Assembly (NCBI RefSeq): GCF_011039085.1
Contig: NZ_JAAKEI010000010.1
Span: forward strand, 33,324-97,323
Direction: 5' to 3'
DNA from: Desulfovibrio sp. ZJ369
Lineage (GTDB): Bacteria; Desulfobacterota; Desulfovibrionia; Desulfovibrionales; Desulfovibrionaceae
DNA length: 64,000 bases
A program made the translations under genes and the position numbers. Shown piece by piece: positions 17,063 to 24,701 of this stretch. The notes under the pieces were generated by a model, which did no database searches, was not told the origin of the DNA, and worked only from the letters and a program-made list of their open reading frames with translations. Every line of letters starts with the position of its first letter. The first letter of the stretch is position 1.

Positions 17063-17326
17063 ATGGCCACTTCTCTTTATGTGGGCAATTTGCCCTTTAC
17101 CAGCAGTCAGTCCAGCGTTGAAGCCCTTTTTGCCCAACACGGCACGCCCATTTCCGTCAATCTGATCATGGATCGCGTCACCGGCCGCCCCCGTGGTTTC
17201 GGTTTTGTGGAAATGGAAGACAACGACGCCCGCAATGCCATTGCCGCTCTTAACGGTACCGACTTTGAAGGCCGCACCCTGCGTGTGAACGAAGCCGAAA
17301 AGCGCCCGGCTCCCCGGCGCTGGTAA
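17063..17326 (+). CDS. RRM-domain RNA-binding protein
   Basis: 87 residues forming one RNA recognition motif. RNP2 is LYVGNLPF near the start and RNP1 is RGFGFVEM at about residues 48-55, followed by ALNGTDFEGRTLRVNEAEKR and a short basic end. Small single-RRM proteins of this kind occur in cyanobacteria and many Deltaproteobacteria and are often linked to cold or stress RNA handling. The start follows GGAG by seven bases and gives MATSLYVGNLPF; a longer in-frame extension is unconserved. A terminator follows at 17351. Confidence 0.93.
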   Translation: MATSLYVGNLPFTSSQSSVEALFAQHGTPISVNLIMDRVTGRPRGFGFVEMEDNDARNAIAALNGTDFEGRTLRVNEAEKRPAPRRW

Positions 17327-17350
17327 GCAGTTACCGGCAGACAGCCTTAC

Positions 17351-17382
17351 GGCCGCGGAATTTTCCGCGGCCTTCTTTGTTT
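17351..17382 (+). terminator. Terminator after the RRM gene
   Basis: A 10-bp perfect stem GGCCGCGGAA / TTCCGCGGCC with a short TT loop is followed by TTCTTTGTTT. It directly follows the RRM gene. Confidence 0.8.
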
Positions 17383-17475
17383 GAGGCGGGGCCGCGGCGG
17401 CGTCCGCCGTAGGGTGCGCGGGCCTGCCGACGCCCTGCGGCGCGGGACGTTCCGTTGTCGGGCAGCAGCCGTCTT

Positions 17476-17530
17476 TTTAGAGCAGATTACCTTTGACTTT
17501 CATAAAAAATCAAAGGTAATCTGCTCTAAA
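17476..17530. repeat. Long perfect palindrome with TA ends (left border of the sulfolactate region)
   Basis: Two perfect 21-base arms (17476-17496 and 17510-17530) flank a 13-base loop; the outer ends read TTTAGAGC and GCTCTAAA. The 41 bases at 17489-17529 recur with two changes at 22613-22653, after suyB. The surrounding stretch 17383-17828 contains no convincing gene; besides this element it holds only the terminator-like hairpin at 17722. Confidence 0.8.
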
Positions 17531-17721
17531 AACAAGATATTTCAGTCTCTTATATGCGTGCTCCCTCCCCGGGCGTGAAAGGCGTCCCTGAGTTTTCCCT
17601 AAAAAAGACGGGTAATTACGCACGTTGGGGCGGCATCTTTCGTGCGGGCATCGCGTGAAAAAGGAACTTTCACAGGATATGTCCCAGAAAGGCGCGGTTT
17701 GTGCTCTCAAACGGGAAAATG

Positions 17722-17767
17722 TGCCCCGCCACAGCCCCCGGAGGGGGAGGGCGGCTTTTTTTGATCT
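17722..17767 (+). terminator. Terminator-like hairpin with T run, no gene assigned
   Basis: CCGCC..CCCCC pairs with GGGGG..GGCGG around a GGA turn, followed by TTTTTTT. It ends about 65 bases before the promoter of the sulfolactate transporter. No protein gene upstream accounts for it, so it may end an unrecognised small transcript or insulate the next promoter. Confidence 0.5.
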
Positions 17768-17828
17768 AAAAAAGTTAATAATACCCCTAAGTTATATTCT
17801 GAGGCAAAAAAGCCGTTTTCTTTTTCAC

Positions 17829-17858
17829 TTGACAGTCTTATATAAGACATATTACATA
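17829..17858 (+). promoter_or_regulatory. Promoter with palindromic operator, transporter genes
   Basis: TTGACA (17829-17834) and TACATA (17853-17858) are 18 bases apart. Between them, 17835-17848 is the perfect palindrome GTCTTATATAAGAC. The same arrangement recurs before suyA at 21003-21032. An operator between -35 and -10 implies repression, most likely by the GntR/UTRA regulator encoded at 22937. Confidence 0.75.
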
Positions 17859-17957
17859 TATCTCACAATGAGAGGGACGCCGCGCCGGACAGGGAGGGCG
17901 CGTCGTCCTGTTGCGTCAGATGAGCCGTATCATCCATCTCATCCAAGGAGAGCCTCC

Positions 17958-18914
17958 ATGAAACTGGTGTCACGCCTTTTTGCTGGCTTCTGCCTCGCCG
18001 TCGCGCTGGCGGCCCCCGCCGCGGCTGCCTACCCCGAAAAGCCGATCAATATGGTCATCGCTTTCACCGCCGGCGGTTCGAGCGACGTACAGGCCCGGAT
18101 CATGCAAAAATACTGGAACAAATACGCCCCGGAGCCGTGGGTCTTCGTCTACAAGCCGGGCGCGGGCGGGATCATCGGCTTTACCGAAATCGCCAAGGCC
18201 CGGCCCGACGGCTACACCATCGGCGGCCTGAACGTCCCGCACCTCATCGTGCAGTCTCTGGCCCAGAACGCCCAGTATACCGCCGACAGCTTCAAGTACA
18301 TCTGTCAGGTGGTCAACGATCCCCAGTGCGTGGCCGTGCGCAAGGACAGCCCCTTCAAGACCACGCAGGAAATCGTCGATTACGCCCGGAAGAACCCCGG
18401 CAAGCTCCGCGTCGGCCTCGTCGGGCCGCTGTCCGGGCATCATCTGATGTTCCTCAACTGGCAGAAGCAGTTCCCCGGCTCCAGGCTCACCCACGTCTTC
18501 TACAAGGGCGCGGCCGACCAGAACGCGGCCCTGCTCGGCGGCGAGATTGACTTGATTTTCGGCAACATCAACGACGTGATGCGCTCCATCGACGAATTCC
18601 GCGTGCTCAACGTGGCCGCCGAAAAGCGCAACGAGTTCCTGCCCGACGTGCCGACCCTGCGCGAGGCGGGCATCGACATGGTCTCCGACATCCGCCGTTG
18701 CTTCGCAGCCCCCAAGGACATCAAGCCCGAGCAGCTTGAAACCCTGCGCGCCATCTTCAAGCAGATTTGCGACGACCCCGACTACGTCGCGGACATGAAG
18801 AAGGCCGGACAGCCCCACGAATACATGGACGGCGAAGCCTTCGCCGCCTACATCGAAAGCCAGACGGAGCACGCCCGCAAGGCCCTTTCCGAAGCCGGGC
18901 TGCTGAAGAAATAG
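17958..18914 (+). CDS. TTT-family solute-binding protein (TctC/SlcH-like), probable sulfolactate binding
   Basis: 318 residues, periplasmic binding protein of the tripartite tricarboxylate transporter family. Residues 1-24 form a signal peptide ending AAPAAAA. The mature protein opens YPEKPINMVIAFTAGGSSDVQAR, the standard TctC start, and includes VYKPGAGGIIGFTEIAKARPDGYTIG and the ending region PDVPTLREAGIDM. The start follows AAGGAG by seven bases. Downstream lies the matching membrane protein, then suyAB, so the ligand is inferred to be 3-sulfolactate, as for SlcH of Chromohalobacter. The family alone does not fix the ligand. Confidence 0.88.
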   Translation: MKLVSRLFAGFCLAVALAAPAAAAYPEKPINMVIAFTAGGSSDVQARIMQKYWNKYAPEPWVFVYKPGAGGIIGFTEIAKARPDGYTIGGLNVPHLIVQSLAQNAQYTADSFKYICQVVNDPQCVAVRKDSPFKTTQEIVDYARKNPGKLRVGLVGPLSGHHLMFLNWQKQFPGSRLTHVFYKGAADQNAALLGGEIDLIFGNINDVMRSIDEFRVLNVAAEKRNEFLPDVPTLREAGIDMVSDIRRCFAAPKDIKPEQLETLRAIFKQICDDPDYVADMKKAGQPHEYMDGEAFAAYIESQTEHARKALSEAGLLKK

Positions 18915-18977
18915 CCCCTGGCCCGCGCCCCCTTCGCGGCGGGGCGCGGGCCCCCAATCCCGAGAAGGAGGTTTCGC

Positions 18978-20954
18978 ATGACAGAATTCCTCTTGCCTGC
19001 CTTTCTCCATCTTCTCGAACCCCTGAACATCATCCTGATGCTCGCCGGGCTGACCGGGGGCATCGTCATCGGCGCGCTCCCCGGCCTTTCGGCCACAATG
19101 GGCGTCGCCCTCATGGTCCCGGCCACCTTCGCCATGAACCCCACCAGCGGGCTGATCATGCTCGGCGCGATCTACGCCGGGGCCATTTACGGCGGGGCCA
19201 ACTCCGCCATCCTCATCTGCACGCCCGGCACGCCCTCCTCCGTGGCCACCACCTTCGACGGCTGGCCCCTGTGCCAGAAGGGGCGGGCGGACATCGGGCT
19301 CTATTCCTCGCTTCTGTCCTCGGCCTTCGGCGGCGTCGTGGGCACGCTCTTCCTGCTCTGCCTCGCCGCCTCGCTCGCCCGTTTCGCCATGCGCTTCGGC
19401 GGGCCCGAGAGCTTCTGGCTTTGCCTTTTCGGGCTCTCCACCATCGCGGTGATGACCCCGGACAACATGGGCAAGGGCATCCTCTCCGGCGCGGCGGGCA
19501 TCCTCGTGTCCACCATCGGGCTCGACCCCAACACGGGCGTGCCCCGTTTCACCTTTGGCATCTACGACCTCTTGCAGGGCGTCTCCGTCATCCCCTGCAT
19601 GATCGGCCTCTTCTCCTTCTCGCAGGTGCTCTACCTCATCGGCACGGACAAGACCTTCATCGCGGAATACCACCCGCACAAGGGCGCGTTCCGCAAGGTC
19701 TTTTCCTACCTCGCCAAGCACTGCAAGACCATCCTCGTGCGCTCCTCGATCCTCGGGACGTGGATCGGGATGCTCCCCGGCGCGGGCGGCGAGATCGCCT
19801 CGATCATCGCCTACAACGAGTCCAAGCGCTGGGACAAGGATCCCTCCCGCTACGGCAAGGGCAGCATTGAGGGCGTGGCCGCTTCCGAAAGCGCGAACAA
19901 CGCGGTCATCGGCGGCTCGCTCATCCCCATGCTCACCCTCGGCATCCCCGGCAGCGCGGTGGCGGCGGTCATCCTCGGCTCGCTCATGGCCCACGGCATC
20001 CAGCCGGGTTTCAAGATATTCACGGCCTCGGGCGAACTGGCCTATACCTTCATCGTCTCGCAGTTCGCCGTGAATTTGCTCATGATCCCGGTGGGCTTCG
20101 TGCTCTGCCAGTGCATGGCGCGGCTTTTGAGCATCCGGCTGACGCTTGTGGCCATCGGCATCGTGGTGCTGGCCTATATCGGAGCCTACGCCATCAGCAA
20201 CAGCCTCGTGGAGATCTGGGTGGTCTTCGCCTTCGGGCTCATCGGCTTCTTCGGGGGAAAGGTGGGCATGGATACCGGGGCGATGGCGCTTGGCGTCATC
20301 CTCGGCCCCATGATTGAAGAGAACCTCGGCAAGAGCGTGGACCTGTCCCGCTCGCTCGACGGGGGGCTCGCGGCGGCCATGTTTGCTGGCTCGATCAACA
20401 AGGTGCTCATCGCGGCACTGATCCTCTCGCTGGCCACGCCTTTCCTCCTGAAGCTGCGCAACCGCAAGAACGCCGCGCTGCTTCCCGAAGGTCCCCGTCC
20501 CGCGTGGACGGCGGACTTCTTTGCCGGGATCGGCTTCATCGCCATCGCCGCCGCCTTCTTCGTGCAGTACGAGGAGCTTGAGGGCGTGAGCCGGGTCTTC
20601 CCGGAAGTGCTGACCACGCTCATCGGGACCGGAGGCGCGTATTTCATGGCCAAGGGCCTGTGGCGTCGGCGCGGGGCCGCCCCCGCCGGGGACGCCGAGC
20701 CCGTGGCGTGGAACAAGGTCGCCCTCATCTGCATGGCCTCCCTCGCCTATGCGGTGGCCATGCCCATGCTCGGCTTTTTGACGGGGACGATGATCTTCAT
20801 CGTCTGTTCGACCCTTCTCCTCGGGGACCGCAGCCGGGGATGGGGTCACCTTGCCCGCACGGCCCTCGTGTTCGGGGTGGGCTTCGGCCTGCTGGTCTGG
20901 GGCTGCTTCACGCAGCTTCTCAACGTCCCAGCGCCCACGGGCCTGTTCATCTGA
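18978..20954 (+). CDS. Fused TctA-TctB membrane component of a TTT transporter
   Basis: 658 residues where TctA is normally about 500 and TctB about 150. Residues 1 to about 495 are TctA: GALPGLSATMGVALMVPATF, GAIYAGAIYGGANSAILI, GMLPGAGGEIAS and NNAVIGGSLIPMLTLGIPGS. After a short polar linker (LRNRKNAALLPEGPRPAW), the last 145 residues match the TctB pattern of four helices with PMLGFLTGTMIFIVCSTLLLGDRS and the end LLNVPAPTGLF. Both subunits are thus joined in one chain. It is co-transcribed with the binding protein and would drive secondary uptake of a sulfonated organic acid. Codon choice (many CTC) differs from that of neighbours outside the cluster. Confidence 0.88.
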   Translation: MTEFLLPAFLHLLEPLNIILMLAGLTGGIVIGALPGLSATMGVALMVPATFAMNPTSGLIMLGAIYAGAIYGGANSAILICTPGTPSSVATTFDGWPLCQKGRADIGLYSSLLSSAFGGVVGTLFLLCLAASLARFAMRFGGPESFWLCLFGLSTIAVMTPDNMGKGILSGAAGILVSTIGLDPNTGVPRFTFGIYDLLQGVSVIPCMIGLFSFSQVLYLIGTDKTFIAEYHPHKGAFRKVFSYLAKHCKTILVRSSILGTWIGMLPGAGGEIASIIAYNESKRWDKDPSRYGKGSIEGVAASESANNAVIGGSLIPMLTLGIPGSAVAAVILGSLMAHGIQPGFKIFTASGELAYTFIVSQFAVNLLMIPVGFVLCQCMARLLSIRLTLVAIGIVVLAYIGAYAISNSLVEIWVVFAFGLIGFFGGKVGMDTGAMALGVILGPMIEENLGKSVDLSRSLDGGLAAAMFAGSINKVLIAALILSLATPFLLKLRNRKNAALLPEGPRPAWTADFFAGIGFIAIAAAFFVQYEELEGVSRVFPEVLTTLIGTGGAYFMAKGLWRRRGAAPAGDAEPVAWNKVALICMASLAYAVAMPMLGFLTGTMIFIVCSTLLLGDRSRGWGHLARTALVFGVGFGLLVWGCFTQLLNVPAPTGLFI

Positions 20955-21002
20955 CCCTCAACCGCTTTCCACAGGCCCGGCCTCATTTGGTCATTTTTTT
21001 AG

Positions 21003-21032
21003 TTGACAGTCTTATATAAGACATAATACATA
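21003..21032 (+). promoter_or_regulatory. Promoter with palindromic operator before suyA
   Basis: TTGACA (21003-21008), then the perfect palindrome GTCTTATATAAGAC (21009-21022), then TACATA (21027-21032) at 18-base spacing. It is a copy of the arrangement at 17829-17858, although the flanking sequence differs. The suy genes therefore have their own promoter under the same control. Confidence 0.75.
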
Positions 21033-21063
21033 ACTTATGGAAACGAACTTCAAGGAGGCAACC

Positions 21064-21348
21064 ATGTCAGTGCAATTTCTGGTTCATCAAGACGGCGACA
21101 GCGTCGGCGTCGTCACCGTCGAAGGCGTGCAGGCGGGTCAGGAACTGACCGGCTGGGTTATGAAGGAAGACAAGACCCTTACGTTCAAGGTCCTTGATGA
21201 TATTCCCATAGGTCACAAGATCGCTCTCAAGGATTTGAATGTCGGCGATACCGTCTTCAAGTACGGCACCGATATCGGGAAGGTAGTCAAACCCATCCGT
21301 CAGGGCGAACATCTCCATGTCCACAACGTCAAGACCAAAAGGTGGTAG
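21064..21348 (+). CDS. suyA: (2R)-3-sulfolactate sulfo-lyase small subunit SuyA
   Basis: 94 residues forming a single SAF domain, related to the N-terminal part of altronate dehydratase (UxaA). It begins [21 protein letters not shown], includes [17 protein letters not shown], and ends [13 protein letters not shown]. The split small/large arrangement, the tight coupling to the next gene (5 bases) and the neighbouring sulfolactate dehydrogenase-like genes point to SuyA. SuyAB cleaves (2R)-3-sulfolactate to pyruvate and sulfite. The start follows AAGGAGG. An altronate- or galactarate-type dehydratase role cannot be excluded by this small subunit alone. Confidence 0.88.
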   Translation: MSVQFLVHQDGDSVGVVTVEGVQAGQELTGWVMKEDKTLTFKVLDDIPIGHKIALKDLNVGDTVFKYGTDIGKVVKPIRQGEHLHVHNVKTKRW

Positions 21349-21353
21349 GTCAC

Positions 21354-22514
21354 ATGCAAAAGACATTCTTTGGTTATCGCCGCGATAATGGTCGCGTGGG
21401 CATTCGTAATCATGTGCTGATTCTGCCCCTCGACGACCTTTCCCAGCCCGCCTGCAACGCCGTTGCCAACAACATCGGCGGCGCCATTGCCATTCAGCAT
21501 CCCTATGGCCGTCTCCAGTTCGGGGCCGACCTTGACCTGCATTTCCGCACCCTGATCGGCGCGGGCAGCAACCCGAACGTCGCCGCCGTCATCGTCATCG
21601 GCATTGAGGAAAAGTGGACTCAGGACGTGGTGGACGGCATTGCCAAGACCGGCAAGCCCGTCGTCGGCTTCGGCATCGAGCAGCACGGCCAGATCGACAC
21701 CATTGCCCGCGCTTCCCGCAAGGCGAAGGAATTTGTGCAGTACGCTTCCGCCCTCCAGAAAGTGGAATGCCCCATCTCCGACCTGTGGGTTTCCTGCAAA
21801 TGCGGCGAGTCCGACACCACCTCCGGTTTGGCCTCCTGCCCGACCGTGGGCAACGCGTTCGACAAGCTGTACGAGGAAGGCTGCACTCTGGTGTTCGGTG
21901 AAACCACGGAACTCACCGGCGGCGAGCATCTGGTGAAGGCCCGTTGCATCAATGATCAGGTCCGCAGCGAATTCACCGCGTATTTTGACCGCTACGCCAA
22001 GGTTATTGACGATCACAAGACCTCGGACCTTTCCGACTCCCAGCCGACCAAGGGCAACATCGAAGGCGGCCTGACCACCATCGAAGAAAAGGCCCTCGGC
22101 AACATTCAGAAGATCGGCACCAAGGCGCCTGTCGTCGGCACTCTGGACAAGGCCGTGACGCCTACCGGCCCGGGCTTGTGGTTCATGGATTCCTCCTCGG
22201 CCGCGGCTGAAATGATCACCCTCGTGGCCGCCGCCGGTTATGTGGTGCACTTCTTCCCCACCGGGCAGGGCAACATCATCGGCAACCCGATCGTGCCCGT
22301 CATCAAGCTGTCCGCCAACCCGCGCACCATCCGCACCATGTCCGAACACATGGACGTGGACGTGTCCGGCATCCTGCGACGCGAAATGAATCTTGATCAG
22401 GCCGGCGACAAGCTGCTCGACATGATGTTCCAGACCATCGCGGGTCGTCTGACCGCCGCCGAAGCTCTGAAGCAGAACCAGTTCGTTATGACCCGTCTGT
22501 ACGAAAGCGCCTAG
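21354..22514 (+). CDS. suyB: (2R)-3-sulfolactate sulfo-lyase large subunit SuyB
   Basis: 386 residues of the UxaA-type dehydratase C-terminal family. It opens [25 protein letters not shown], a family signature, and carries [27 protein letters not shown] in the middle and [31 protein letters not shown] later. Several cysteines (CKCG, LASCP) may hold a metal centre. With SuyA it should split sulfolactate into pyruvate and sulfite in the cytoplasm; in a sulfite-reducing bacterium the sulfite can be respired to sulfide. The stop codon TAG starts a palindromic repeat cluster. Confidence 0.88.
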   Translation: MQKTFFGYRRDNGRVGIRNHVLILPLDDLSQPACNAVANNIGGAIAIQHPYGRLQFGADLDLHFRTLIGAGSNPNVAAVIVIGIEEKWTQDVVDGIAKTGKPVVGFGIEQHGQIDTIARASRKAKEFVQYASALQKVECPISDLWVSCKCGESDTTSGLASCPTVGNAFDKLYEEGCTLVFGETTELTGGEHLVKARCINDQVRSEFTAYFDRYAKVIDDHKTSDLSDSQPTKGNIEGGLTTIEEKALGNIQKIGTKAPVVGTLDKAVTPTGPGLWFMDSSSAAAEMITLVAAAGYVVHFFPTGQGNIIGNPIVPVIKLSANPRTIRTMSEHMDVDVSGILRREMNLDQAGDKLLDMMFQTIAGRLTAAEALKQNQFVMTRLYESA

Positions 22515-22653
22515 AGCATTTTCTCTTTGAAAATGCTCTGCTGACGCGAAAGCGGCAGCCGCCGCAACGCGGCGCACATTCAGGAGAAAACCGCGTTTTT
22601 CGCCTGAATGCCACCTTTGACTTTCATAAAAAGTCAAAGATAATCTGCTCTAA
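22512..22653. repeat. Composite palindromic repeat cluster after suyB
   Basis: Four pieces follow one another. A perfect 11-bp palindrome AGAGCATTTTC / GAAAATGCTCT lies at 22513-22539. A 33-base stretch at 22534-22566 is identical to 3840-3872. An ATTCAGG..CCTGAAT palindrome lies at 22578-22609. A 41-base near-copy of 17489-17529 lies at 22613-22653. Confidence 0.85.
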
Positions 22654-22681
22654 GCTGCGCCTGCGTGCGGATTGAAAAAGG

Positions 22682-22711
22682 AGGCGGGGGGGCGACCTCC
22701 CGCCTTTTTTT
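22682..22711 (+). terminator. Terminator after suyB
   Basis: AGGCGGG and CCCGCCT, with inner GG/CC pairs, form a stem followed by a run of T. It ends the suyAB transcript. The remaining GC-rich bases to 22936 contain a GGGGAAG/CTTCCCC hairpin at 22887-22901 but no gene. Confidence 0.75.
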
Positions 22712-22936
22712 CCGGCTTCGCGCTGGGCTTGAAAAAAATCCTGTCTTTGCGGATGGGAGGCATGGCGTCTGCCCCGGCGCGGTCCTGCCGCGCGGCCTGG
22801 CGGAAAAGGAAGCGGCGTGCGCCGCAAGGCCGCAAGGCGGGGCTTCGGCGCAAGGGAGCGGGAGGGCGCGCCCCCCGGCAGGGCCGGGGAAGCCTTCCCC
22901 ACGGCAGGCCCCGCCCCGGCTGGGGCACGGGCGGCG

Positions 22937-23665
22937 TCAGCGCAGTTCGGCGCGGTAGACGTGATGTGACGTGTTGATGTGGCTGATGCGGAATTCGACG
23001 GGCTGTTCCTGAAGGTCGAAGGAGGTCCGGGTCACCAGCAGCAGCGGGTGGCTGCGCTCCACATTCAGTCGCTTGATGTCCGCGGGATCGGGCAGCGTAA
23101 CTTCGATCTGCTCGGTGGCGCGGGCCACGGTGACGCCGAAATGAAGCTGGTAATGCTCATACAGGGTGTTGGGCACCTTGTCGGACTCGAAGCTGAAGTC
23201 CGGGAAGCGCGCGGTCGAGAGCGTGACCCGCTCGTTGATGACCGGGCAGTCGTCGAGCATGCGCACGCGGTCGATGTGGATGACCTTCACCCCCGGCGCG
23301 AGGTTGAGGGCGGCGCGTTCGGCCTCGGAAGGCTGGCCGAGGCGCAGGCCGTAGATTTGCGACAGCGGATAGACGCGCTTGCCGTGCTTGTCGCTGAACA
23401 GGAAGAAGGGAAAGAGGTCGCTGTCCTCGTCAAGGACGGCCACTGCGGTGCCCTTGCCCTGATAGCGCACCAGCCGCTTTTCGCGGGTGAGCGCGTTGAG
23501 GGCCTTGCGCAGCGTGCCTTGGCTGACCCCGTATTCCTTGGCCAGCGCGATTTCACTGGGAAGGAAGCTTCCCGGCCCCCATTCTCCGGCAATGATGCGG
23601 TCGAGGATGGCTTTCTTCACTTGCTCATAGAGGGGGGCGAACGTCAGTTTCGGTGATGGGGTCAT
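22937..23665 (-). CDS. GntR/HutC-family regulator with UTRA domain, probable sulfolactate regulator
   Basis: 242 residues. Residues about 10-75 form a GntR winged helix (PLYEQVKKAILDRIIAGEWGPGSFLPSE, then ALAKEYGVSQGTLRKALNALTREKRLVRYQGKGT). The rest is a UTRA ligand-binding domain (VIHIDRVRMLDDCPVINERVTLS, ending RISHINTSHHVYRAELR). It lies between the convergently placed suyAB and the divergent slcC gene. The palindrome GTCTTATATAAGAC at the two cluster promoters has the size and AT-rich centre expected of a HutC-type dimer site, so it is the likely local repressor, relieved by sulfolactate or a related compound. That link is inferred from context. Confidence 0.85.
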   Translation of the reverse strand: MTPSPKLTFAPLYEQVKKAILDRIIAGEWGPGSFLPSEIALAKEYGVSQGTLRKALNALTREKRLVRYQGKGTAVAVLDEDSDLFPFFLFSDKHGKRVYPLSQIYGLRLGQPSEAERAALNLAPGVKVIHIDRVRMLDDCPVINERVTLSTARFPDFSFESDKVPNTLYEHYQLHFGVTVARATEQIEVTLPDPADIKRLNVERSHPLLLVTRTSFDLQEQPVEFRISHINTSHHVYRAELR

Positions 23666-23696
23666 GGTTCCTCCGGGGACTCTTTGGCATGTTCTT

Positions 23697-23710
23697 ATCT
23701 TGTATAATAT
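23697..23710 (+). promoter_or_regulatory. Degenerate operator overlapping a -10 box, regulator/slcC divergent region
   Basis: ATCTTGTATAATAT matches the palindrome GTCTTATATAAGAC at 10 of 14 positions. It includes a perfect -10 box TATAAT (23703-23708) reading toward slcC. No good -35 was found. It could provide autoregulation and control of the slcC-comC pair. Confidence 0.4.
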
Positions 23711-23771
23711 AGAAGATCAAACTCTTCGGCATCCCCGTTTCTTCGTGGGGCGCGCATGAGGGGAACACGTT

Positions 23772-24701
23772 ATGGCAGAAATCGTCATTTCCGAATTCAT
23801 GGACGGGGCCGCCGTCTCCGAGCTGGCCGCTTCGTTTGATGTCCTCTACGACAAAACGCTCGTGGACCGCCCCGAGGCGTTGGCCGAGGCCGCCGCCGGG
23901 TGCCGGGCGCTTATCGTGCGCAACCGCACGCAGGTGCGCGGCGCGCTTTTGGACGGCGCGAATTTGCGCGTGGTCGGGCGTCTTGGCGTGGGCCTCGACA
24001 ACATCGACTGCGCGGCCTGCCGCGAGCGCGGCATCGCCGTCATCCCGGCTACCGGGGCCAACAACGTGGCCGTGGCCGAATATGTGCTCGCCGGGCTGCT
24101 CATGCTCCTGCGCGGCTCGTACGGCGCAAGCGCCTCCGTCGCCGCCGGGGAATGGCCCCGTGAACGTCTGGCAGGCCGCGAAATCGCCGGGAAAACCCTC
24201 GGCCTCGTGGGTTTCGGGGGCATCGCCCGGGAAGTGGCCGTGCGCGCCATCGCCTGCGGGATGCGGGTCATCGCCCATGATCCCTTCCTGCCCGCCGACG
24301 CGCCGGAATGGGAACGCTGCGGCGTGCGCCCCGCCGCGCTTGAGGATTTGTTCGCCGAGGCCGACGCCGTGAGCCTGCATGTACCGCTCACGCCCGATAC
24401 CCGCCACCTCGTCAATGCCGCGCGGCTGGACATGATGAAGCCCGGCGCGGTCTTCGTCAACGCCGCGCGCGGCGGCGTGGCCGACGAGGCCGCCCTTGCC
24501 GATGCGCTGGCGTCCGGCAGGCTGGCCGGGGCGCTTGTGGACGTCTTCGAGAAGGAGCCGCTCAAGGCCGGGTCGCCGCTGGCGCAGGCCCCGAACTGCA
24601 TCCTCACCCCGCACATCGCGGGTGTCACGCAGGAATCCAACGTCCGCGTGAGTTCCCTGGTGGCCCGCAAGGTGGCCGAAGCCCTGCGGGGTGACGCATG
24701 A
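23772..24701 (+). CDS. slcC: D-2-hydroxyacid dehydrogenase, probable (S)-sulfolactate dehydrogenase SlcC
   Basis: 309 residues of the 3-phosphoglycerate dehydrogenase-like family. Visible are the N-terminal catalytic half with GRLGVGLDNIDCAACRERGI, the NAD-binding GLVGFGGIAREVA, the substrate arginine region VFVNAARGGVADEAAL, the acid DVFEKEPL, and the C-terminal histidine in LTPHIAGVTQES. It overlaps the next gene by 4 bases (ATGA). In Chromohalobacter, SlcC oxidises (S)-sulfolactate to sulfopyruvate and ComC reduces it to the (R) form used by SuyAB, and the same pair is present here. Without that context it would be called a generic hydroxyacid dehydrogenase. Confidence 0.82.
   Translation: MAEIVISEFMDGAAVSELAASFDVLYDKTLVDRPEALAEAAAGCRALIVRNRTQVRGALLDGANLRVVGRLGVGLDNIDCAACRERGIAVIPATGANNVAVAEYVLAGLLMLLRGSYGASASVAAGEWPRERLAGREIAGKTLGLVGFGGIAREVAVRAIACGMRVIAHDPFLPADAPEWERCGVRPAALEDLFAEADAVSLHVPLTPDTRHLVNAARLDMMKPGAVFVNAARGGVADEAALADALASGRLAGALVDVFEKEPLKAGSPLAQAPNCILTPHIAGVTQESNVRVSSLVARKVAEALRGDA

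Noticed and set aside
17970..20849. Minus-strand open frame of 959 codons opposite the TTT transporter genes
   Set aside because: Its translation is dominated by His, Glu, Asp, Gly and Arg in no domain pattern. It is the antisense image of GC-rich codons of two well-supported genes.
21064..22514. Altronate dehydratase (split UxaA) as function of the suyAB genes
   Set aside because: Possible from the family alone, but the split form plus SlcC-like, ComC-like and TTT genes fits sulfolactate better. No hexuronate genes are nearby.
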